From contig DFMV01000049.1 of the NCBI GenBank assembly GCA_002375765.1, forward strand, positions 47,159-75,976: a stretch of 28,818 bases of DNA. Reading direction: 5' to 3'. Shown one piece after another: positions 13,116 to 20,818 of this stretch. Made by a program: the position numbers and the translations under genes. Below the pieces are notes generated by a model. The model searched no databases and had not been told where the DNA came from. It saw only the letters and a program-made list of their open reading frames with translations. Every line of letters begins with the position of its first letter. Position 1 is the stretch's first letter. The stretch comes from Rhizobiales bacterium UBA3584. GTDB lineage: Bacteria; Pseudomonadota; Alphaproteobacteria; Rhizobiales; Devosiaceae.

Positions 13116-16100
13116 TCACAGCACCGTGACGTCGCCCGCTGCCGCGTCAAGCAATTCGGGAGGAATGCTCATCAGGCGCGAATTTTCCGTCCACAGGATA
13201 GCCGCCTCAATCCTTTTGCCCGAAAACAGTCGCTGCGCGGCCAGCCGGTACAGCGCCAACTGGCGCGCATACCCCGCCGAGACCGCCTCGGGCCCGCCCG
13301 GCACGCCGGCGTCGGATTTGTAATCGACCACCAGAACGCTTTCCCCGACAACCAGCCGGTCGATCCGCCCCTCCAGCCGCGCCTCGGCGCCGCCCTGCAG
13401 CACTTTGAGTGAAAACGGCACCTCTGCCCGGCTGTCGGCCCCGAACAGCCCGGCCAAAGCCGGGTCGGAGAGGATCGCCAGCCCCCGCTCTGCCACCGGC
13501 CCGGCAAGCTCGGGATCGTCGGGCAAAAGCGTGTGCGCCGCGCTCAGCGCCACAGCTGCCTGCCGGTCCTGAGGTACGGCACTCAAATGCTGCAGCAGGG
13601 CATGCAACGCGATGCCCCGCATCCGCGCCCCACGCGCATCGAGTAGTCTTTCCGCCACCGTCTCCAGTCCCGACGGCACCCACATCTCATCGTGCCGCGA
13701 TGGGGTGATGATCGGCAATCCCTTGCGTCTCTGCGCTCGCCCCAGCGTCAGCGGTTGGATTGAGGCACGCAAATCATCGCTCGTGTTCCCGCCCGTCAAT
13801 TCTTCCGGTTCCAGAGCCGGAAACCGCAACACCTCGCCCCGATGGTCCGATATCGTGGCGCTCTCGTCCTCCAGCGCGTCCGAGACCGCGCCGAACCAGG
13901 TTTCCTCAACCTTGGTGCGGCTGTCGAGCGTGCCCGCGATATGGAGCGCCTCTTCGGCCCGCGTCATCCCCACATAGAGATTGCGCCAGTATTCGGCGAT
14001 ATTGCGTGCTTCCACCTCGGCCCGCAGCGGCCGCGAGGCCTCGCAATGATGATCCTTGCTTGGACAATAGAGCAGAAACGCATCGCCATCATGGGTGCCG
14101 AAAAAGACGCAGTCGGATACCGCCCGAGGCTTGGTTGCGGCATCGGCCAAAATCACCACCGGCGCCTCGAGCCCCTTTGCCCCATGCACGGTCATCACCC
14201 GAACGCCCGCCGCCTTGGCCACCAGATCGCGCTTGATCACGATATCGGACGCCCGCATTGCGGCAACGAACCCGGTCAGTGAGGGCTGGTCGGATGTCTC
14301 GTGCTCAAGCGCCAGATCTAAAAATTCGGCGATCACCTCGTCCACTTCCTCGCCCAGCCGCGCGTGAAACTGTTTCAGCCCGTCCTGCCCGTAAAGCACA
14401 TGCGCGAAAAACTCGTAGGGCCGGTCGAAATCGAGCCGCTGCCGCAGTCCGCTCAAGCGTTCAAATGCGGTCTGCGCCGCCTCCAGTTCGCTGCTCGCCA
14501 ACCGCTCGAACAAGCTCATCGGTCCGCGCCCATGGGCCAGCGTGAACAACTCATCCTCGGAAATCGAAAACAGTGGCGAGCGCAGGATTGCCGCCAGTGT
14601 CAGATCGTCGGCCGGATTGAGCAGAAAATCGGCAAGCCCCAAAAGATCGTCAATGGCGATATGGGCCGAAACCGGCAGCCGGTCGGCGCCGGGGCTGACG
14701 ATATTGCGCTGCTTTAACGCCCGCACGATCTCGGGAAAAATTCCCTTGCGTTTCTGAACGAGGATCAGAATGTCCTCGGGCCTTATCGCCCTGCCTCCCG
14801 GCCCGATCGGCGCCCGGCTTTCGATCCAGCCGGCAATGGTATCGGCAATCTTGTTGGCCAATTGCCGCGGCGCTGCCGCAAGGCTTTCCACGGGCGCTGT
14901 CGGCCATGCCTCGGGGATATCGGGGCTGTGGGGGTTCTCGATCACCGGCCAGATTTCGATCCGCCCCCCCTTTCGCGTCCGCGCCGCCTCGTGCCGGACC
15001 GTTTCGGTCAAAAGCGACGCAGCGATATCGGGCCGGTTGAACACCTTGTCCACGCCATTGAGGATTTCACCAAGCGTACGGAAACTGGTTTCCAGCGTTT
15101 CCCCGTACCAGTCGCGCCCCGCCGCCTTGGCTGCCGCTGCCAGCGCGCGCCCCTTGTCCAGAAACAGTTTTGGCTCGGCCCCCTGAAACGAATAGATCGA
15201 TTGCTTGGGGTCGCCCACCGCAAAGATCGTCTTGGGCTTTTGTGCCGCCCCTGCACCGGAAAAATAATCGTCGACCAGAGCGTCGATCACCGCCCACTGT
15301 TCGGGATTGGTGTCCTGGCTTTCATCGACAAGGATGTGGTCGATCCCCGCATCGAGCTTGTAGCGCACCCATTCGCCCATGCCCCTGTCGCCGAGCAGAG
15401 CTGCAGTGCGCGCCACCAGATCGTCGAAATCCATAAGCGAACGCGCCCGCTTTTTGGTCTCATAACGCTTGAGGATCGCCGCCAGCACCCTTGTCAGCGC
15501 CGCGCTGTTCTCGGCAATGGTCAGCGCTTTCGATTTTTCAAACAGCGCTTCGAGCCGCTCGGCCTCGGCCGCCAGCCGCTCGGCCAGTTCGGGCATGGAA
15601 GCTGCAATGGCCTTGGCCGGAAATCCCCGCTTGGGCGCCGTCCCCGCCGCCGTCAGATAAGCGGCGAAAAGCTGGGCTGCGGTGGGTGCTGCCCGGTCGA
15701 TCCGTTCGAGCTTGTCCTCGAATCCGGCCCGCTTGGCAACGCCGGGTGGCGTCAGCGACCAGATCACGGAATATTCGCCGGTCGAAACCAGCATCCCGTC
15801 CACGACGCCGCGATTGAACGCTTCGATTGTTTCGCCCGGCCCCACCCCCATGCTGCCCCGCATTGCCGCAATCGCCTGCTCGGGATCGGCAAGGATCGGC
15901 CCCAGCTTGCGATTGTTGGCTAGGCATTGGGCAATGGCGGTTTCGATCTGACTGTCGCTCAGAGCGTTAAACAGCGCCCGCACCGCCGCGCCAACCGGCC
16001 CTTCTGCTTTGAGCCCCTCGGCGATCACCCCCTCGCGCGCCTCGCGCAACAGCGCCGTGGCGTCCGCCTCCTCGATGACGGTGAAATTGACCGGCACGCC

Positions 16101-16529
16101 AGCCTCGCGCGGAAAGCGCTGCAAAACCGCCTCGCAAAAGGCGTGGATGGTGTTGATCTTGAGCCCGCCCGGCGTGTCGAGTGCATGGGCGAAAAGGCTC
16201 CGCGCCCGCAGCTTTTCGTTCGGGCTCGGCCGCTGCCCCAACAGTACGGCCAGCTCGCGTTCAAGCTCGGCTTCATCGGCCCGCGCCCATACCGCCAGAA
16301 TTCCCGTTACCCGGTGCCGCATTTCGGCGGCCGCCGCCTTGGTATAGGTCAGGCACAGGATGGCTTCGGGCTGCGCGCCGTCGAGCAGCAGCCGGAGCAC
16401 CCGGCGAGCGAGCACATAGGTCTTGCCCGACCCTGCATTGGCCGAAACCCAGGCGTTGGCCCGCGGCTCGGCCACCCGCGCCTGCTTGGCGGTGGTGTCG
16501 AATGGAACGGAAAGGATTTCCTCGCTCAT
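13116..16529 (-). CDS. addA: Double-strand break repair helicase-nuclease AddA
   Basis: A 1137-residue UvrD/SF1A helicase with a C-terminal RecB-type nuclease. Walker A is ANAGSGKT (Lys36), the Q-motif region lies just before it, and motif II is LVDESQDTNPEQW. The later helicase motifs include FAVGDPKQSIYSFQGA and VMTVHGAKGLEAPVV. The nuclease motif is VVDYKSDA (Asp1069, Lys1071), followed by ARQLALY. With AddB it processes DNA ends for RecA loading, like RecBCD. The start ATG overlaps the addB stop by four bases (16526-16529). Length and motifs are complete, so both activities are expected to be functional. Confidence 0.95.
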   Translation of the reverse strand: MSEEILSVPFDTTAKQARVAEPRANAWVSANAGSGKTYVLARRVLRLLLDGAQPEAILCLTYTKAAAAEMRHRVTGILAVWARADEAELERELAVLLGQRPSPNEKLRARSLFAHALDTPGGLKINTIHAFCEAVLQRFPREAGVPVNFTVIEEADATALLREAREGVIAEGLKAEGPVGAAVRALFNALSDSQIETAIAQCLANNRKLGPILADPEQAIAAMRGSMGVGPGETIEAFNRGVVDGMLVSTGEYSVIWSLTPPGVAKRAGFEDKLERIDRAAPTAAQLFAAYLTAAGTAPKRGFPAKAIAASMPELAERLAAEAERLEALFEKSKALTIAENSAALTRVLAAILKRYETKKRARSLMDFDDLVARTAALLGDRGMGEWVRYKLDAGIDHILVDESQDTNPEQWAVIDALVDDYFSGAGAAQKPKTIFAVGDPKQSIYSFQGAEPKLFLDKGRALAAAAKAAGRDWYGETLETSFRTLGEILNGVDKVFNRPDIAASLLTETVRHEAARTRKGGRIEIWPVIENPHSPDIPEAWPTAPVESLAAAPRQLANKIADTIAGWIESRAPIGPGGRAIRPEDILILVQKRKGIFPEIVRALKQRNIVSPGADRLPVSAHIAIDDLLGLADFLLNPADDLTLAAILRSPLFSISEDELFTLAHGRGPMSLFERLASSELEAAQTAFERLSGLRQRLDFDRPYEFFAHVLYGQDGLKQFHARLGEEVDEVIAEFLDLALEHETSDQPSLTGFVAAMRASDIVIKRDLVAKAAGVRVMTVHGAKGLEAPVVILADAATKPRAVSDCVFFGTHDGDAFLLYCPSKDHHCEASRPLRAEVEARNIAEYWRNLYVGMTRAEEALHIAGTLDSRTKVEETWFGAVSDALEDESATISDHRGEVLRFPALEPEELTGGNTSDDLRASIQPLTLGRAQRRKGLPIITPSRHDEMWVPSGLETVAERLLDARGARMRGIALHALLQHLSAVPQDRQAAVALSAAHTLLPDDPELAGPVAERGLAILSDPALAGLFGADSRAEVPFSLKVLQGGAEARLEGRIDRLVVGESVLVVDYKSDAGVPGGPEAVSAGYARQLALYRLAAQRLFSGKRIEAAILWTENSRLMSIPPELLDAAAGDVTVL

Positions 16530-19500
16530 TCGCCCTCCTCACCGCCATCGAGCAGCGTCCATTCCTCGGTGCGCGCCAGATGGTCGTAATCGCCCTTAAA
16601 GCGCTGGCCGGGCTTGGGCAGAACCCGCGCCGTCATCGGAAAATCGTCACGTAGCAGCATCGCGGCCACGTGGTTCTGGAACAGCGAGAAGGTGGTTTCG
16701 ATCGCTTCAGAAAGGCTCATCCCGTCCGGTGCGGCGTATTGCGTGATTTCGAGCGCCTTGGGCCCATGCGAAAGCTTGATGAACGCCATCGCCTCGGTCT
16801 GGCCCTCCGCGCCGACAAAGCCACCAACTCGCGCCATATGCGCTTCGAGCGGCAGTTGCGGGGCGAAAAACTGTTTCATTTCCTTGGGCGCTGGGGCCTG
16901 CCCGGTCTTGAAATCGATGATTTCGAGCCCCCCGCTCCTCGTTCTGTCGATCCGGTCGGCCCGCCCCGAAAGCACGAATGGCGGATCGCTCAGCGGCAAT
17001 TCGATCCTGCCGGAAATTTCCGCCATCCGCGCCGCGATCTGCGGCCTGCCTCGCTCGAAATCGAGAAACGCCCGCGCAATCGCGCCAAACCGTGCCAGCC
17101 AGATATCGCGCCGCGCCGGAATGGCATCGAGCCGCCCATAGCGCTCCTGGGCGATTGCCATGATCGCCTCGAACGCGTCGGCATCAGCCGGGTCGTGCCC
17201 TTCGGTCAGGAAATCGCCTAAAATGTCGTGGATCAGCGTGCCGCGCTCGGCGTGGTCGGGGTCGGCGCCCAGGGGATCGATGCGCTTTAGCCCCAGAACG
17301 TGCCGCGCATAAAGGTCATAGGGCGACCGCAACAGCGTTTCCGCCTCGGTGATCGACAGTTTTCGCGGACGCACATCTGCGGGCGGTCTTGGCGCGGGCC
17401 GCCCCGCCGGTTGCGGCGGCAGCCCGGTTGCATCAAGCCGCCGCGCCATCTCCACCCAGACCGCGCCGCGCTCCTGCATCGTCTTGTTGATCTGGGGCCC
17501 CACAAAGGCTTCGAGCCGCTGGATAAGCCGCGAGGGATTGGCGGGCGAGGTTCCCGCCCGCTCGGGCAGGGTAAACACCACCTCGGGTCCACCCGCCGCC
17601 ATTAGAAAATCATGCGCCGCCAGCCCATGCAGCTTTTCGGGCGGCTCCAGCCCTGCGGCCAGCCGCATGCCCCGGCTCATCCACGGCCCCGGATCTGCCA
17701 CTTCAGGCCATACCGTTTCGATCATCCCGGCCAGAATCACCCGGTCAGCCCGCATTAGCCGCGCTTCCAGACGCCCGAACAATTGCACATCCTCGGCATC
17801 GGGCTGGCGCGGCCGCACGCTCTGGCCAGCCATCAGCCCCTCCAGCGCAAAGGCAAGCCCGCCGCCCGAAAGTCTTGGCCCGCGCCCGCCCTGCCGAGCC
17901 GCCAGCTCGATCCAGCGGGCCAGCTCGTCCTCGCCCTCCAACGGCGCGATTTTTTCGCCCTGCGGTACGTCCCTCAGGTTGCCGATCGTCTCGCCGAGCA
18001 CCGCCGCAACGTCGCTCGCCGCAAACCCGTCCCGCGCCATGAGCCCGGCCAGCGGTGCCAGCGCGGTCTCCAGCGCATCGATCAGCGCAAGAACCCCCTG
18101 TGCCTTGTCCGCATCCAGCTTCAGCGCGGGGCGCTTGGTCGTGCCGTCGAGATTTTCAGCGACGGCGCGCCGCAAGCCGGCAAAGCCGGGCAGGGGCCTT
18201 TGCCCACGCAACACACCCAGATCGAGCCATTGGCTGGCCGGCGCCACGCTCCCGCGCCCCAGTCCCAGCGTCACGTGCCGATTGCGCAGCAGCGCCATGA
18301 TATCGACGGCGTTCAGGCCATTGGCCAGAACCGAAACCGCCTGCCGCACCAGTCGCCCGGCGCGCGACAAAAGCAAGGGTGTCCCCGCCGCATCATCGAG
18401 CGACACGCCAAACCGCGCCAGTTCCGCGCAAATCCGCCGCGCCAGCGTCTGGTCGGGCGCAATGATCGCCACGGATTTGTTCTGTTCCAGCGCGTCATGG
18501 ACGCAAATGGCAATGGCCCGCGCCTCCTCCTCGGGCGTGCGCGCCACGAGGAGCGACAGCCCCTCCGTGCCTGCCTGCAGCTCTGTGCCCAGACCTTGCG
18601 CAACCGCCTGCCATTGCGCGGTGGCGTCAGGCAGCCCCAGCGCCGCATTTAAAATTTTTGTGCGCGGCGCCTCGTCGGGCGCCAGCTCGGTCACCGCCTC
18701 GGGCAGCGTGCCGACCCGCTTGAGCAAGCGCGCCAGCCCGTATTGCGGATGCCCATGCGGATTGCGCCCCGGATCGGAAAGAGCTGAAAGCGTTTCCCCA
18801 TCGATTCCCGTATCGAGTCCGGCCAGAACCACGGCTCCATTGGCCAGCTTTGCCACCGAAGCGATCAGGTGCGCCGTGGCCGGGATCGAACCCGTCGATC
18901 CCGCAACCACCACTGGCCTGTCCCCATGCACCAGCGCAAGAGATGCCGCCTTGCGCTCGAGCAGGATATTGGTGCGTTCCGCCCCCTCCATCTCGCCTTC
19001 GCCGGCCAGGATCTGCGGCCAGGCGTCCAGAACGAAGGTCACGAAATCGAGATGCTCTTGCCATTGGGCCGGCAAGTGCTCGCTCTCGATGCTTTTGAGC
19101 GAACGCGGATCGCGCCGCGCAATCGTAAAATCGTCGATCAGCGTGCCCAGCGAATCGGCCAGTGCAAAGATCTCAGCCCCATCGGGCGCCCCGGAAACCC
19201 CGCCCAAACCCGGTGCCGAAAACGCACCCTCGCCCGTCACCGCCAGCCAGCGTTCGATGATTTCTGCCAGCAGCAGACGTCGCTTGAACCGGTTGATGGC
19301 GCCGGGCAGCTCCACGGGCTCATAGGGCGGAATGAACGGCTCCTGGCTCGGATCGTCCCCACCCAGCGGCCGTATGTCAGCCAACAGCATGGGCGCGTCG
19401 CCCAGCCGGTCGGCCAAAATGCGCGACAGCGTGTTGGCAGCGCGGCGCGTTGGCAGATAGATCGTGAAGTCCGAAAGCCAGAACGCTCCCTCGCGCCGCC

Positions 19501-19597
19501 AGCCCGGCGCAATCCGCCCATCAATGATCGCGTCAGCCAGTGTATCGAGAAACGGCGCGTGCGGAGCGATGGAAAAAATGTTGCCCGACCGCGCCAT
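16526..19597 (-). CDS. addB: Double-strand break repair protein AddB (alphaproteobacterial type)
   Basis: A 1023-residue partner of AddA. The start chosen is ATG 19595-19597 (MARSGNIFSIAPHAPFLDTL), which overlaps the murU stop by one base; a frame 22 codons longer runs into murU. The N-terminal helicase-like region has LPTRRAANTL in place of a proper Walker A, so ATP hydrolysis is probably lost. The C-terminal nuclease motif is EIIDFKTGQ (Asp895, Lys897). Unlike Firmicutes AddB, the protein has only two cysteines, so the four-cysteine Fe-S cluster is absent, as expected for alphaproteobacterial AddB. Chi recognition by this type is not characterised to my knowledge. Confidence 0.93.
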   Translation of the reverse strand: MARSGNIFSIAPHAPFLDTLADAIIDGRIAPGWRREGAFWLSDFTIYLPTRRAANTLSRILADRLGDAPMLLADIRPLGGDDPSQEPFIPPYEPVELPGAINRFKRRLLLAEIIERWLAVTGEGAFSAPGLGGVSGAPDGAEIFALADSLGTLIDDFTIARRDPRSLKSIESEHLPAQWQEHLDFVTFVLDAWPQILAGEGEMEGAERTNILLERKAASLALVHGDRPVVVAGSTGSIPATAHLIASVAKLANGAVVLAGLDTGIDGETLSALSDPGRNPHGHPQYGLARLLKRVGTLPEAVTELAPDEAPRTKILNAALGLPDATAQWQAVAQGLGTELQAGTEGLSLLVARTPEEEARAIAICVHDALEQNKSVAIIAPDQTLARRICAELARFGVSLDDAAGTPLLLSRAGRLVRQAVSVLANGLNAVDIMALLRNRHVTLGLGRGSVAPASQWLDLGVLRGQRPLPGFAGLRRAVAENLDGTTKRPALKLDADKAQGVLALIDALETALAPLAGLMARDGFAASDVAAVLGETIGNLRDVPQGEKIAPLEGEDELARWIELAARQGGRGPRLSGGGLAFALEGLMAGQSVRPRQPDAEDVQLFGRLEARLMRADRVILAGMIETVWPEVADPGPWMSRGMRLAAGLEPPEKLHGLAAHDFLMAAGGPEVVFTLPERAGTSPANPSRLIQRLEAFVGPQINKTMQERGAVWVEMARRLDATGLPPQPAGRPAPRPPADVRPRKLSITEAETLLRSPYDLYARHVLGLKRIDPLGADPDHAERGTLIHDILGDFLTEGHDPADADAFEAIMAIAQERYGRLDAIPARRDIWLARFGAIARAFLDFERGRPQIAARMAEISGRIELPLSDPPFVLSGRADRIDRTRSGGLEIIDFKTGQAPAPKEMKQFFAPQLPLEAHMARVGGFVGAEGQTEAMAFIKLSHGPKALEITQYAAPDGMSLSEAIETTFSLFQNHVAAMLLRDDFPMTARVLPKPGQRFKGDYDHLARTEEWTLLDGGEEGE

Positions 19598-20340
19598 CAC
19601 ACGAGCGCGCCGATATCCTGCTCGGTGCGCACGAGCGCCTGGCGGTCGCCGACATGAAACCATGGCGCGGCGATTTCGACGCCCCGCAGTCGCCCCGCCT
19701 CGCGCGCGGTTTCAAAATGCCGGTAGAGCGAAAACGGCACTTCGGGCCCCGTCGCCGCCAATTCGCGCGAAATCAGCGCGGCACCGGCATAGACCATCGG
19801 TCGCCCATGCGTTTTGGAAAGCCACCCGTCCGCGTCCATCAGATAGTCGGCACCCTTGCGAAACCCCGATGCCTTGTCGGGCGCCACGCAAAGCAGAACG
19901 GTATCGGCCCCGCCCGCCCCATAACATGCCAGCATCCGCGCAATCGGGGTATCGCTGTCCGGCAGCCAGAACGTATCGGTATTGAGTGCCAGCACCGGAT
20001 CTGACGTCATCAGCGGCAATGCCTTGCGCAGCCCGCCACCCGTATCGAGCAGCCGGTCCCTTTCATGGCTCACCGCAAATCCCAGATCGGGCAGGGCGCT
20101 TTCGAGCCGCGCAAAATGGGTGGCAATCATTTCGGCCTTGTGATGAGCATTGACCACGAACCGCGTGCACCCTTCGGCCAGAGCCGCATCAATGGCGTGA
20201 TCGATCAGCGGCTTGCCCGCCACCTCTATCAGCGCCTTGGGCCGCTCGAAGGTCAGGGGCCGCATGCGCGTGCCCAGCCCCGCGGCAAGCAGCATCACGT
20301 CGGGCATGGCTATGGGTGGTACGGGAAAAGAATCGCTCAT
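19597..20340 (-). CDS. murU: Nucleotidyltransferase, probable MurNAc-1-phosphate uridylyltransferase
   Basis: A 247-residue sugar-phosphate nucleotidyltransferase. The signature MLLAAGLGTRMRPLTFERPKAL (split here as residues 16-37) binds the nucleotide, and LALNTDTFW carries the metal-binding aspartate. HVGDRQAL near the end matches MurU/GlmU-like enzymes. In the AmgK-MurU recycling route, AmgK makes MurNAc-1-phosphate and MurU turns it into UDP-MurNAc, bypassing fosfomycin-sensitive MurA. The expected amgK is not in the gap to tsaE, which is only three bases. The ATG at 20340 is the outermost; a later ATG is possible. The gene lies between tsaE and addB, as in many alphaproteobacteria. Confidence 0.82.
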   Translation of the reverse strand: MSDSFPVPPIAMPDVMLLAAGLGTRMRPLTFERPKALIEVAGKPLIDHAIDAALAEGCTRFVVNAHHKAEMIATHFARLESALPDLGFAVSHERDRLLDTGGGLRKALPLMTSDPVLALNTDTFWLPDSDTPIARMLACYGAGGADTVLLCVAPDKASGFRKGADYLMDADGWLSKTHGRPMVYAGAALISRELAATGPEVPFSLYRHFETAREAGRLRGVEIAAPWFHVGDRQALVRTEQDIGALV

Positions 20341-20343
20341 GGC

Positions 20344-20814
20344 CTATTGTGTCTCCTCGGCGCGCCACGGCGCAAGCGCATCGGCCAGCCCCCCGAGCTC
20401 ACGGCCCCGGGCCGTAACACTCAAAACGCGCCCGGCCCCTTGCTCTCCCATGCCGATGGCAACTCCCAGCCCGGGTCGCCGCATAAGCGAAAGCGCGCGC
20501 TCGGGCCACTCGACAAGCACAATGTCGCCCACGTCCTCGATCAGCCCCAGTTCGTCGATTTCCGATTCATCGGCCAGCCGATAAAGATCGGCATGGACGA
20601 TGCCGCTATAGGGCTGGACGATGGCAAAGGTGGGCGAGGGCACCTCCAGGTCGGGCTCTCCCAGCCGCGCCCTGATGATGGCCCGTGCCAGCGCCGTCTT
20701 GCCGGCCCCTAGATCGCCTTCGAGCGTTACGATATCTCCGGGAAAAAGATGCGCGGCAATCGCCGCCCCGATGGCGTCGGTCGCTGCCGCATCGGGCGCG
20801 AACAGCGCGATCAT
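20344..20814 (-). CDS. tsaE: tRNA threonylcarbamoyladenosine biosynthesis ATPase TsaE
   Basis: A 156-residue P-loop ATPase needed for t6A37 synthesis with TsaB and TsaD. Walker A is EGDLGAGKTALARAII (about residues 33-48), with the SPTFAIVQPY loop, the HADLYRL motif and LVEWPER. The size is that of free-standing TsaE. In many Rhizobiales the protein is fused to an aminoglycoside-phosphotransferase-like AmgK domain; that domain is absent here. It starts four bases after the divL stop and ends three bases before murU, so it lies in one operon with them. Confidence 0.92.
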   Translation of the reverse strand: MIALFAPDAAATDAIGAAIAAHLFPGDIVTLEGDLGAGKTALARAIIRARLGEPDLEVPSPTFAIVQPYSGIVHADLYRLADESEIDELGLIEDVGDIVLVEWPERALSLMRRPGLGVAIGMGEQGAGRVLSVTARGRELGGLADALAPWRAEETQ

Positions 20815-20818
20815 GACC

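Noticed and set aside
17349..19325. A 658-codon open frame on the plus strand
   Set aside because: It lies antisense to addB, is rich in Ser, Arg, Ala and Pro without any family motif, and is explained by the GC-rich third positions of addB.
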